Below, piece after piece: positions 18,270 through 25,961 of a DNA stretch of 64,000 bases. Origin of the DNA: an uncultured Pelagibacteraceae bacterium (GTDB lineage Bacteria; Pseudomonadota; Alphaproteobacteria; Pelagibacterales; Pelagibacteraceae); assembly GCA_902628495.1 (NCBI GenBank), contig CACONH010000001.1, positions 124,001-188,000 of the forward strand, read 5' to 3'. Numbering within the stretch: the first letter of the stretch is position 1; the number at the start of each line of letters is the position of its first letter. The position numbers were made by a program, and so were the translations under genes. The notes below the pieces were generated by a model. It worked only from the letters and a program-made list of their open reading frames with translations, had not been told where the DNA came from and did no database searches.

Positions 18270-19250
18270 ATGATTGATTTTGCTGTAATAGGATCAGGAA
18301 TATCAGGTGCCACAATATCTAACAAGTTAGTTAAAAAATACCCAATTAAAGTTTTTGAAAAAGCCAGAGGGGTTGGTGGGAGGAGTTCTTTTAAAAGATT
18401 TAAGGGCAAGATTGGGTTTGATCATGGTCTTCAATATCTATCTCCAAGATCTAGAGAGTTTAAATCTTTTACTAATAAGCTAATTAGAAAAAGAGTTATC
18501 AAACATTGGAAAGGCAATCACGAATTTTTAAATGAAAAAGTAAAAAGAGACAAAAAACACATCAAATTAATAGGAGTAAGAGGTAATAACGACATTAGTA
18601 AACATTTATTAAAAAAGATAAATTGTAAATTCCAATCAGAATTGTCAGAGATACAAAGAAAAAAAAATTGCTGGTTTCTTAAATTTAAGAATAACACTAG
18701 CGCTTATGCAAAAAACTTAATTATTACAGCTCCATTTCCACAAGTTAAAAAGTTAACATCTAGGTTCGTTAAAACAAAACTTTTTAAAAATAAAGTAACA
18801 ATGAATTCAAGTCTGACTGTATTAATAATGACCAATAAAACTGATAGTAATGTCAGTAGTTTTTTTACCAATGATAATATTTTAGGTTGGGTTTCAAATG
18901 AAAATTCAAAGAAAAGATTTAAGTATAATAAGGATTTATGGGTACTTCAGAGCACTTATGAATATGGTAAAAAACATACTGATAATTATAAAAATAAAAA
19001 AAAGTTTTACACGAACATTTTAGTTAATAAATTTAAAAAATTATGTAAAGTAAAAATAAGAAAAGTTTATTTCACACATATTCACGGTTGGAAATACTCG
19101 TCTAATTCAAAACCTTTAAAAATATTAAGTTATTGGGATAAAAGTTTAGGACTAGGAATTTGTGGAGATTGGTTTGGAGGTCCAAGACTAGAGAATGGCT
19201 GGCTAAGCGCTAATAATTTGTACAAAAAAATTAATAAAAATTTAAAATAA
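18270..19250 (+). CDS. FAD-dependent amine oxidoreductase (renalase-like)
   Basis: Starts with a Rossmann dinucleotide-binding loop (VIGSGISGATISNKL) followed by VFEKARGVGGRSSFKRF, the second FAD contact of the amine-oxidase superfamily, and GFDHGLQYLSPRS. The C-terminal FAD motif is GLGICGDWFGGPRLENGWLSANNL. At 326 residues it fits the small bacterial renalase-like NAD(P)/FAD oxidoreductases, whose substrates are mostly unknown. It follows the PfkB kinase by 12 bases and precedes a polytopic membrane protein by 6, so it probably shares their transcript. Confidence 0.85.
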   Translation: MIDFAVIGSGISGATISNKLVKKYPIKVFEKARGVGGRSSFKRFKGKIGFDHGLQYLSPRSREFKSFTNKLIRKRVIKHWKGNHEFLNEKVKRDKKHIKLIGVRGNNDISKHLLKKINCKFQSELSEIQRKKNCWFLKFKNNTSAYAKNLIITAPFPQVKKLTSRFVKTKLFKNKVTMNSSLTVLIMTNKTDSNVSSFFTNDNILGWVSNENSKKRFKYNKDLWVLQSTYEYGKKHTDNYKNKKKFYTNILVNKFKKLCKVKIRKVYFTHIHGWKYSSNSKPLKILSYWDKSLGLGICGDWFGGPRLENGWLSANNLYKKINKNLK

Positions 19251-19256
19251 TTTCAT

Positions 19257-20525
19257 ATGACAATATTTTTTTTTAACAATAAAGATTATCAAAAAGAAGT
19301 TATTTTTTTTATTATTCTTTATTTCACTTTAATAATAAGTTTCTTTTTTGGTGAGGATTCAACAGGAGGAGCATTTAGAGATTACGCTAATCAAAAAAAA
19401 GCGGTCCAAAGTTTCGCTACACAATTTTTAAATACTTTTTACGAATATGATTCATTTCAAACAAGACATTCCCCTATTTTGATAATCTTTCTATCTTTAT
19501 TTAAAAAGATTAATCTAGCAGATACCCTAACGAGACTAATTCATCTTCATATATGTTTGTTGTTACCTTTTTTCTTTTATAAGTGCTTAACGATAAAATT
19601 TAATAAAATAGATAGAAAAGTTTTATTTTTTTTATCAAGCTTGATTTTCTTATCGCCAACATTTAGAAGTTTGGCTATTTGGCCTGATAGTAGATTACTT
19701 GGTCTCACTTTATTTACGCTCAGTATTTATTATTTTTTAAAATTTGAGGATAGTAAAAATTTTAAATTTGCTATTAAAAATGTTTTGGTTTTAGCTCTAA
19801 GCGCTTACATCAGTCCTAATTTTTCTGTTTTTTCGATATTTTTTTTTATTAATTTCATTTTATATTACGGTTTTTTATCAAGGCAAAATTTATACTTGGT
19901 TATTATAAATGTAGTGTTGGCGTTTCCTGCCTTCTATTACGTATTTATTCTCGATGTAAATTTTTTATTAAAATCAGCTGCAATAGGAATTGGGAGTAAC
20001 GAAAAAATTATCTTTAATAATATTTTTAATGATATTTTGATTACATTTTCAATTGTTTTCTTTTACTTAATACCATTTATTTTTTTTAGAATAATTAAAA
20101 TAAATAATGTTTTAGATATTAAAAATATTTTAATTTCCTTAATTATCTTTTTAATTTGCGTGTTAAATTTTAATTATAATTATTCATATAGTGGTGGTGG
20201 TATATTTTTTAAGTTGTCTAATTATTTCTTTAAAAATAATTATTTATTTTATTTTATATCATTTTTCGCAATTCTAGTGATCTGCTCATTAATTAAAAAA
20301 AAATATTTAAATATTTTACTCATGGTATTAATTATTTTGAATAATCCACAATATACAATTTATCACAAATATTTTGATCCTTTTATTCTTATAGCATTTC
20401 TTACAATTTTCTCTTTTAATCTCGATTTAAAAAAAGTTTATTATAAAAAAAACTATTTGCTTATTTTTACATATTTTTTAGTTTTTTTGATTATAAGTAA
20501 CTTAAAATTAATATTATTAGTCTAA
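19257..20525 (+). CDS. Polytopic membrane protein, possibly GT-C-type glycosyltransferase
   Basis: The 422 residues have about ten to eleven hydrophobic segments. After the first helix there is a soluble loop with FFGEDSTGGAFRDYANQ, and later YDSFQTRHSPI. An acidic residue in the first extracytoplasmic loop is typical of GT-C transferases that use polyprenyl-phosphate sugars, but the rest is not diagnostic and I do not claim the family. It opens the accessory envelope region that continues with an SGNH hydrolase and secreted glycan-related proteins. Confidence 0.6.
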   Translation: MTIFFFNNKDYQKEVIFFIILYFTLIISFFFGEDSTGGAFRDYANQKKAVQSFATQFLNTFYEYDSFQTRHSPILIIFLSLFKKINLADTLTRLIHLHICLLLPFFFYKCLTIKFNKIDRKVLFFLSSLIFLSPTFRSLAIWPDSRLLGLTLFTLSIYYFLKFEDSKNFKFAIKNVLVLALSAYISPNFSVFSIFFFINFILYYGFLSRQNLYLVIINVVLAFPAFYYVFILDVNFLLKSAAIGIGSNEKIIFNNIFNDILITFSIVFFYLIPFIFFRIIKINNVLDIKNILISLIIFLICVLNFNYNYSYSGGGIFFKLSNYFFKNNYLFYFISFFAILVICSLIKKKYLNILLMVLIILNNPQYTIYHKYFDPFILIAFLTIFSFNLDLKKVYYKKNYLLIFTYFLVFLIISNLKLILLV

Positions 20526-20555
20526 AGTTATCTAATTAGATATTGTTATTAATAT

Positions 20556-20678
20556 ATGTCAAAAAGATACAGTGGAAAATCATTCAAAGATTCTAGTGTC
20601 ATGAAGAGACCTAAATTATCCTTTAAAGAAAAAAGGAAACTTAAAAGGGAAAAAAGAAAAACAAAAATTGAGAAATAA
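20556..20678 (+). CDS. Very basic 40-residue protein
   Basis: Below the ORF-track limit. Reads MSKRYSGKSFKDSSVMKRPK and continues to 40 residues, half of them Lys or Arg; its last 11 bases overlap the SGNH-hydrolase gene, which would start at a TTG. Composition resembles small nucleic-acid or ribosome-binding proteins. No Shine-Dalgarno is evident, and AT-rich DNA can produce Lys-rich frames by chance, so confidence is limited. No family recognised. Confidence 0.4.
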   Translation: MSKRYSGKSFKDSSVMKRPKLSFKEKRKLKREKRKTKIEK

Positions 20679-21300
20679 ATTATTAATATCTTTCAAAATA
20701 ATATTGGTTATTTTAATTTTAGTTAGCTGTAGTAAAACCAATAAATTAAAAAACGTAGATAAAATTCTATTGTTTGGAGATAGTTTAATGTCAGGGTATG
20801 GTTTGAAGGAAAACCAAGTGCTTTCGGCGATACTAGAAAATGATTTAAGAGAAGCTGGATATAATATTAAAATAATTAATGGAAGTGTTTCTGGAGATAC
20901 TTCGGAAGATGGATTAGATAGAATTGGAGAATATACCTCTGGTGGTGATATTGATTTGATAGTTTTAGGATTAGGTGCAAATGACATGCTTAGGAGAATT
21001 AATCCAGATCGAACTGAGCGTAATCTAAGAAATATTATAGAAATTATAAAAACTAATAACATAGAAATAATTTTAGCGGGCATGAGGGCGTCTCCAACAA
21101 ATGGATTGGCATATAAGAAAAAATTTGATGATATTTTTCCTAAATTAGCAAAAGAATATGATTTAATTTTGATACCTTTTTTACTAAAAAAAGTGGCTTT
21201 AAATCCAAAGCTTAATCAAAGTGATGGAATTCATCCAAACTATGAGGGTGCTAAGGTGATTTCAAAAACAATAAAAGAAAGTATAATTAATTTAGAATGA
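20668..21300 (+). CDS. SGNH/GDSL-family hydrolase, TesA-like lipoprotein
   Basis: Esterase/thioesterase of the TesA (lysophospholipase L1, arylesterase) group. The blocks are clear: FGDSLMSGYGL with the nucleophile Ser (near residue 40), the NGSVSGDTSEDG oxyanion-hole Gly, GLGANDMLR, and DGIHPNYEG with the catalytic Asp and His near the C-terminus. The N-terminus is a signal sequence with a lipobox-like end (ILILVSCS), so the enzyme is probably lipid-anchored in the periplasm. The start is a TTG codon within the preceding small ORF. Its stop overlaps the next gene by 4 bases. Confidence 0.88.
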   Translation: MRNKLLISFKIILVILILVSCSKTNKLKNVDKILLFGDSLMSGYGLKENQVLSAILENDLREAGYNIKIINGSVSGDTSEDGLDRIGEYTSGGDIDLIVLGLGANDMLRRINPDRTERNLRNIIEIIKTNNIEIILAGMRASPTNGLAYKKKFDDIFPKLAKEYDLILIPFLLKKVALNPKLNQSDGIHPNYEGAKVISKTIKESIINLE

Positions 21301-22331
21301 AACAACCTTATCTGTGCATAATTCTTGTTTTGATGTTTTCTCTTTTTACATCGCATTCGTTTTCAGAAAAATACTCAATTACAAATCCTGAAAAATTTCA
21401 AGATGAAAAACAAAAAGGTTATCATTGTAATTTAAGCAACGATATAAATAAAGAAAGTTGTAGTGGTTGCGAAAATTATTCTACACGGACTATCTGTTGC
21501 TATGATGAGGATGGAAAAGAAATATGGAAAGATCCGCAATATAGTAATTCAAAAGTAAAATATTTTGGTGAGGTCAATAAAAACGAAAATATCGATACAG
21601 ATTGGTATCTTTTTGATGCTTGGGGGATTAAACATAAAAGAGGAATAGAAAAAAAATATAAGCATGGCAAAAGTTTAGGGGTATGTATAAAGAAAGATGG
21701 GACTGGATTTTATTATACTGCTGTAAAATCATATTCAACAAAAGCAGGAAAAAAACAATCCTGGGTAAATATTACATCTCTTATCGGTAAAAGAGCATGG
21801 TCAGGAAATCCTGGGAATGTTTATGGAGAGTCAAATAAAGATTTTCCTATATCCATCGGAGAAATTAAGAAATTCCAACTTGCCTACGATTATAATTTTA
21901 AATCTAAAGGAACATATAATAATAATATAACTTTTTGGTTGAAGCATCCTAATGATAAACAACCTTTTATAGAGATCATGTTAAAATTTGATGCTACTGC
22001 AAGAAAGCATGCAAAAAAAAGATTAAAGAATCTTAAAACTGATAATTATGAATTTTATGTTTATTCTAGCAAAGGGCAAGAATTTAGAAGAAAACACGAA
22101 GGTTTAGATTATTTTTTTAGCATTAGTGCTTTCGAAAAGAATACAAAAATTAATAAAGATGGAAACTATTCTATAGATATCAATCTAAAACAGATTTTTG
22201 ATTATTTAGTAGAGAGAAAATTAATTGAAAATAATGATATCGTGCCAGGAATAGAGGTTACTACCGAAATGTGGGATGGCATTGGAGAAATGAAAATCAA
22301 AAAATTGAAATATGAGATTGTTAAGGAATGA
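21297..22331 (+). CDS. Secreted protein of unknown function, Cys-rich N-terminal part
   Basis: A signal peptide (about 1-23) is followed by a short cysteine-rich section with CSGC and a CC pair (residues 43-65), then by a mostly beta-rich region with many aromatic residues. WVNITSLIG and IEIMLKFDA suggest a jelly-roll, lectin- or glycosidase-like fold, but I do not recognise the family. It overlaps both neighbours by 4 bases (the SGNH hydrolase before, a polysaccharide-lyase-like protein after), which ties it to a glycan-processing set outside the cytoplasm. Confidence 0.6.
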   Translation: MKQPYLCIILVLMFSLFTSHSFSEKYSITNPEKFQDEKQKGYHCNLSNDINKESCSGCENYSTRTICCYDEDGKEIWKDPQYSNSKVKYFGEVNKNENIDTDWYLFDAWGIKHKRGIEKKYKHGKSLGVCIKKDGTGFYYTAVKSYSTKAGKKQSWVNITSLIGKRAWSGNPGNVYGESNKDFPISIGEIKKFQLAYDYNFKSKGTYNNNITFWLKHPNDKQPFIEIMLKFDATARKHAKKRLKNLKTDNYEFYVYSSKGQEFRRKHEGLDYFFSISAFEKNTKINKDGNYSIDINLKQIFDYLVERKLIENNDIVPGIEVTTEMWDGIGEMKIKKLKYEIVKE

Positions 22332-23311
22332 AAAAACTATCTTTGTTCATTTCTTTAGTTTTGATAATTTTTTCCATTAATAATTTAAATGCATGGGAAA
22401 AAGTACCTGTTCCAGATTATATAGATAAAAAAACTAAATCACCCTGGAACTTTTATGAAAATTTTGAAGATCAAAAAATAGGAAAAATAAAATTAAATAA
22501 ATTCGATATTAATGATAAAGGAAAAGGCAAAAAACCTTTCAAAATTAAACAAGATACTGATGGCAATAAGTTTTTAGAGATAACTGTTAAACACGGTTGG
22601 AATAAGGGAAAATATTATAAAACTGAAAGATCAGAATTTCAGACAAAAGGAAAAAGAGCACTAAATAAAGAAATATGGTATGGATTTAAATTAAGATTTC
22701 CAAAAGATTTTAAACATATTAATGACAGAGTTTTAATAAATCAGTTTAAAAATAATTTTGATAATATGAAAAAAAGTCCTCTAATGGGTATTCGATTTTA
22801 TGAGGATGGCAATACTTTAGATATCGGAGGAGAAACAGGGGGTATTGCAACCAAAAAATGGAATAAAGAAGAGAATAAAAAACATGGGATAAGAGTTAGA
22901 TATTTTAAAAAAAATAAAAATTGGAATTTATTGGAGGTGAAAACAAGAGGAGAAGATAAAAAGAAAGCATGGAAATGTGAGGGAGAACAAGAACCAGAAT
23001 ATTGTAAAAATTTTAATATAGAAAAAATTTTAGATATTAAAGAATTAGGCGATTGGACAACTTTTAAGGTTGGCATTAAGAATTCAAAAAAAAATGATGG
23101 ATTTGTTAAAGTTTTTAAAGATGACAAATTAATTATGAATTATAATGGAATTACTTTTGACTGGAGTGGAAGTTATTATTCTAGTCATATAAGATTAGGT
23201 ATTTATAGAGACTCTGATCCAAGTGGAGCAGGATATCCAGACCAAGTAGCACACTTTGATGATTTTATTGTCGTTTCTGATAAAAAAACTTTAGACAAAT
23301 ATTTGGATTAA
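22328..23311 (+). CDS. Secreted polysaccharide-lyase-like protein (heparin lyase I fold)
   Basis: Signal peptide (1-22, ending LNA), then a jelly-roll domain resembling the Polysacc_lyase (PF14099) group: FYENFEDQKIG at the start, KTERSEFQTKGKRA, EIWYGFKLRFPKDF, and near the end SSHIRLGIYRD with a DQVAHFDDFIVV strand. In that family these conserved strands bind and cleave uronic-acid-containing polysaccharides. ATGA overlap with the preceding secreted protein implies they are made together. A hairpin-forming repeat begins on the last base of its stop codon. Fold call is reasonable; activity is inferred. Confidence 0.65.
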   Translation: MKKLSLFISLVLIIFSINNLNAWEKVPVPDYIDKKTKSPWNFYENFEDQKIGKIKLNKFDINDKGKGKKPFKIKQDTDGNKFLEITVKHGWNKGKYYKTERSEFQTKGKRALNKEIWYGFKLRFPKDFKHINDRVLINQFKNNFDNMKKSPLMGIRFYEDGNTLDIGGETGGIATKKWNKEENKKHGIRVRYFKKNKNWNLLEVKTRGEDKKKAWKCEGEQEPEYCKNFNIEKILDIKELGDWTTFKVGIKNSKKNDGFVKVFKDDKLIMNYNGITFDWSGSYYSSHIRLGIYRDSDPSGAGYPDQVAHFDDFIVVSDKKTLDKYLD

Positions 23312-23336
23312 AGGGGCGTTCTGTTTCTCGTCCCTT
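23311..23336 (+). repeat. Hairpin repeat, copy 1 (shares AAGGGGCGTTCTGTT)
   Basis: The 15-mer AAGGGGCGTTCTGTT (23311-23325) recurs exactly at 25299-25313. Here the left arm AAGGGGCG pairs with CGTCCCTT (23329-23336) around a 10-base loop, with one G-U pair. It directly follows the stop of the lyase-like gene and has no T-tract, so it is not a standard terminator. GC-rich 15-mers are rare in such AT-rich DNA. Confidence 0.6.
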
Positions 23337-23371
23337 GATTAATAATATACAGAATATAACACTTTTTCAAA

Positions 23372-23427
23372 AACTTCGTGTAGTGTTTTGCTCATTTTGC
23401 CGATTTCTTGACTTTCAACTTCGTGTA
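23372..23427 (+). repeat. Two copies of the 11-mer AACTTCGTGTA
   Basis: Copies at 23372-23382 and 23417-23427, 45 bases apart start to start. The same 11-mer is tandemly repeated at 25220-25251, on the other side of the deacetylase-formyltransferase pair. The remainder of the 168-base spacer shows no gene I can support. Confidence 0.6.
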
Positions 23428-23479
23428 TTGGTCTTTAAATAATTTTTCCCCTTCAGCGATAATGTGGTAAAAACTTTTA

Positions 23480-24367
23480 ATGAAATCAATTATGTATCAT
23501 TATATTAGAAACAAGAGCAAATTGTTTCCAAATTATAATATATTGGAAAAAAAAGATTATATTAATCAAATAAAAAAATTTTCTAAAACTGGTCTAATAA
23601 ATTCCTATGAAGAATTATTTATTTCTTCTGATAAGTTTTTACCAACATTTGACGATGGTTTTAAAGACCATATTTTTGCTGCTGAAGTTTTAAAAAAACA
23701 CAATTCTATTGGTATTTTTTTTATTCCCACATCACCACTTAAAAATAATATAATGCTTGATGTTCACAAAACCCATTTAATTTTGGGTAAAGTAAAAAGT
23801 TCAAAAGCATTAAATGAACTAGAAAAATACTTATACAAAAATAAAATTACTAAATTTTACAACTATAATGAAAAGTCAAAATATAAATCGGCATATCAAA
23901 GACATAATGACGAAGATGATAAGAAACAATTTAAAAAGATTATGAATTACTATGGTGATTTAAAATTAAAACATAAAATTTTAGATTATTTATTAAAAAA
24001 ATTTGAAATTAATATTAAACCCAAAGATTATTATCTTAATAAAAAAGAAATTAAATATCTTAAATCTATAGGAATGTTAATAGGTTCTCATAGTGAGAGT
24101 CACACTTTATTATCAAGACTTTCTTATAGAGAACAATTTAAAGAATTAAATAATAGTAAAATTTTTTTAGAAAAAATAATTAATAAAAATATTGATACCT
24201 TTTGTTATCCCTATGGTGGAAGAATTTCTTACAATGATAATACTTTAAAAATATTAAAAAAATTAAAATATAAACTTGCTTATAGTGTACAATACAGAGA
24301 TATATCCTTAAAAGATATTCAAAGAAAACCTTACGAATTACCAAGATATGATTGTAATTTATTTTAA
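23480..24367 (+). CDS. Polysaccharide deacetylase family protein
   Basis: NodB-type deacetylase: MYHYIRN strand at the N-terminus, metal-binding aspartates in LPTFDDGFKD (near residue 57), HSESHTLLSRLSY (near 203) and FCYPYGG (near 242). A long Lys-rich insert (about 85-180) separates the first two motifs, longer than usual. Members remove acetyl groups from sugar amines. It is followed after 9 bases by a formyltransferase, which suggests deacetylation of an N-acetyl sugar followed by N-formylation. Both genes lie between repeat-bearing spacers, in an accessory setting. Confidence 0.88.
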   Translation: MKSIMYHYIRNKSKLFPNYNILEKKDYINQIKKFSKTGLINSYEELFISSDKFLPTFDDGFKDHIFAAEVLKKHNSIGIFFIPTSPLKNNIMLDVHKTHLILGKVKSSKALNELEKYLYKNKITKFYNYNEKSKYKSAYQRHNDEDDKKQFKKIMNYYGDLKLKHKILDYLLKKFEINIKPKDYYLNKKEIKYLKSIGMLIGSHSESHTLLSRLSYREQFKELNNSKIFLEKIINKNIDTFCYPYGGRISYNDNTLKILKKLKYKLAYSVQYRDISLKDIQRKPYELPRYDCNLF

Positions 24368-24376
24368 TTTTTCAAT

Positions 24377-25162
24377 ATGAAAGTCACACTATTTACTTCT
24401 AATAATCATAGGCACAATTATCTTATTAATTTATTGTCAAATTTTTGTGATGAACTCTGGGTAGTTCAAGAATGTAAAACTTTATTTACAGGAAAAAATG
24501 ATGAAAAATATCAAAACAAAAATATTATTGAAGAATATTTTAATAAAGTTTTAGAGGCGCAGAATAAAATTTTTAAAAAGGAATTTGTAAATAAAAATAA
24601 TAAAAATATTAAAACTCTTCCGGTTTTATATGGTGAACTTAATAAATTGTCTTTATCATTTTTAGAAGATTTCCTTAAAAGTGACATTTATGTTGTTTTT
24701 GGTTCTAGTTATATCAAAGGTGACCTTGTAGATTTTTTAGTTAAGCAAAGAGCAATAAACATTCATGCCGGTGTATCACCTTACTACAGAGGTACTGATT
24801 GTAATTTTTGGGCATTGTATGATGATAATCCTCATTTAGTGGGTTCCACAATTCATTTACTTTCTAAAGGATTGGATAGCGGACCAATGCTGTACCACGC
24901 TATGTCAAATTTAAAAATAAACCCTTTTGAATACACAATGTCTACCCTTAAGTCAGCATTTCACTCCATTGCTGAAAGAATCAAAGACGGTTCTATTCTT
25001 ACAATTGAACCACTAGTTCAGGATAACAGTAAAGAGGTAAGATATTCAAAGAAAAGTGAATTTAACGAAGAGATAGTTAAAAAATATTTTAAAAAACAAA
25101 TTAATTTGAATAAGAAAAAATTTGATAATTCTTTACTAAAGAATCCATTTTTTTTAAACTAA
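24377..25162 (+). CDS. Formyltransferase-domain protein (sugar N-formyltransferase-like)
   Basis: The catalytic triad region of 10-formyl-THF-dependent transferases is present: NIHAGVSPYYRGTD (Asn and His near residue 133) and GSTIHLLSKGLDSGPML with the catalytic Asp (near 168). The N-terminal half is a divergent Rossmann part. The 261 residues lack the C-terminal tRNA-binding domain of Fmt, so a sugar-amine acceptor for a surface polysaccharide is more likely than methionyl-tRNA. Adjacent to the deacetylase, which could generate the free amine. Confidence 0.82.
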   Translation: MKVTLFTSNNHRHNYLINLLSNFCDELWVVQECKTLFTGKNDEKYQNKNIIEEYFNKVLEAQNKIFKKEFVNKNNKNIKTLPVLYGELNKLSLSFLEDFLKSDIYVVFGSSYIKGDLVDFLVKQRAINIHAGVSPYYRGTDCNFWALYDDNPHLVGSTIHLLSKGLDSGPMLYHAMSNLKINPFEYTMSTLKSAFHSIAERIKDGSILTIEPLVQDNSKEVRYSKKSEFNEEIVKKYFKKQINLNKKKFDNSLLKNPFFLN

Positions 25163-25174
25163 TTTTTAAATACT

Positions 25175-25200
25175 GTTATACTCGCAAATGCGACTATAAC
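25175..25200. repeat. 26-base near-perfect palindrome
   Basis: GTTATA C TCGCA AA TGCGA C TATAAC: eleven pairs with a single C-C mismatch and a two-base centre. It lies 13 bases after the formyltransferase stop. No T-tract follows on the plus strand, so it is not a canonical terminator; it could be a protein-binding palindrome or a cruciform-type element end. Confidence 0.6.
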
Positions 25201-25219
25201 GGTTCGGAACGAGACTTCA

Positions 25220-25251
25220 AACTTCGTGTAAACTTCGTGTAAAACTTCGTG
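25220..25251 (+). repeat. Tandem array of the 11-mer AACTTCGTGTA
   Basis: Two perfect head-to-tail units (25220-25230, 25231-25241) and a third, partial unit (AACTTCGTG, 25243-25251). Identical units occur at 23372 and 23417 in the spacer before the deacetylase. The tandem period of 11 bases is not compatible with a coding repeat. Confidence 0.65.
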
Positions 25252-25298
25252 CTGTCTTTTATTTGATATTTTAATTGGAATAACGTTTTCCGTTGGTT

Positions 25299-25325
25299 AA
25301 GGGGCGTTCTGTTGCCAGGTGCCCC
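25299..25325 (+). repeat. Hairpin repeat, copy 2 (shares AAGGGGCGTTCTGTT)
   Basis: Second exact copy of the 15-mer (25299-25313), 1988 bases after copy 1 and in the same orientation. The right arm differs (GGTGCCCC instead of CGTCCCTT) yet still pairs with the common left arm, through GGGGC/GCCCC plus three G-U pairs. It lies between the formyltransferase and the convergent small secreted protein. Confidence 0.6.
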
Positions 25326-25339
25326 AAACCCCAAAGAAT

Positions 25340-25546
25340 TTATCCTTTAAACATTTCTAATGCTTTATTAAGAAGATCTACTGATTTTTTGTGTTCACCA
25401 CTGTCGTGAGCCTTCATTCCAGCATCTCTTAATTCTTGAGCTTCTGCAATTTTTGCATCAAGGTTTTTTGCCATCATTGGGCATGAACCTGCAAAAACAG
25501 AACTCGAAAATAATACAAAAGATAAAATTAACGCTAATTTTTTCAT
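25340..25546 (-). CDS. Small secreted protein, 68 residues
   Basis: A clear signal peptide (MKKLALILSFVLFSSSVFAGS) precedes a mature part of about 48 residues that is helical, with Cys22 near its N-terminus and HDSGEHKKSVDLLNKALEMF resembling one tetratricopeptide-like helix pair. It has a good Shine-Dalgarno (AAAGGA, 5 bases before the ATG), uncommon in this window and suggestive of strong expression. The protein is probably periplasmic. Function unknown. It converges with the formyltransferase across a 177-base repeat-bearing spacer. Confidence 0.75.
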   Translation of the reverse strand: MKKLALILSFVLFSSSVFAGSCPMMAKNLDAKIAEAQELRDAGMKAHDSGEHKKSVDLLNKALEMFKG

Positions 25547-25658
25547 TGTTTTCCTTTCGTTTATTTAGATATGGTTATTTATTTATAATTTTTAAGCAAC
25601 AGAGTGTCACACTGATTAAGCTATAAAACCATATGTAATAAATATATATATAGTCACA

Positions 25659-25961
25659 ATGTTTATAGCGATGAATAGATTTAAGATTGTTCTTGGTAAG
25701 GAACGAGACTTTGAGAGTGTTTGGAAAAACAGAGATACTCATCTAAAAGGTGTACCAGGTTTTAAAGAATTTCATTTAGTTAAGGGAAATACTAATAAAG
25801 AATTTACCTTGTATGCATCACATAGTATATGGAATTCTAAAGAGGACTTTATTAATTGGACTAAATCGGAAGCCTTCAGATTAGCTCACAAAAATGCTGG
25901 TCAACATCAAGATCTTTATTTGGGTGCACCTAATTTTGAGGGATTTGAAGTTGTTTTATAA
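25659..25961 (+). CDS. Antibiotic biosynthesis monooxygenase (ABM) domain protein, IsdG/HmoB-like
   Basis: A single ferredoxin-like ABM domain of 100 residues. MFIAMNRFKIVLGKERDFE at the N-terminus has the Asn found in heme-degrading IsdG-type enzymes, with further candidates in the Trp of FINWTKSEAF and the His of RLAHKNAG. Such proteins open the heme ring or act as small oxygenases; the heme role here is inferred and unproven. It overlaps the next membrane-protein gene by one base of its stop, so the two are co-translated. Confidence 0.7.
   Translation: MFIAMNRFKIVLGKERDFESVWKNRDTHLKGVPGFKEFHLVKGNTNKEFTLYASHSIWNSKEDFINWTKSEAFRLAHKNAGQHQDLYLGAPNFEGFEVVL

Noticed and set aside
23338-23479. 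Short open stretches on the minus strand (about 32 and 18 codons) joined by ATGA
   Set aside because: Tempting as remnants of a displaced operon, but both are short, lack a start or any recognisable family, and contain the 11-mer repeats.
25220-25251. Possible CRISPR array
   Set aside because: Units are only 11 bases, tandem without spacers, and no cas genes are near.
25195-25330. tRNA- or tmRNA-like signal (GGTTCGGAAC, later GGGGCGTTC...GCCCC)
   Set aside because: No cloverleaf can be drawn; acceptor and D/anticodon arms are missing.
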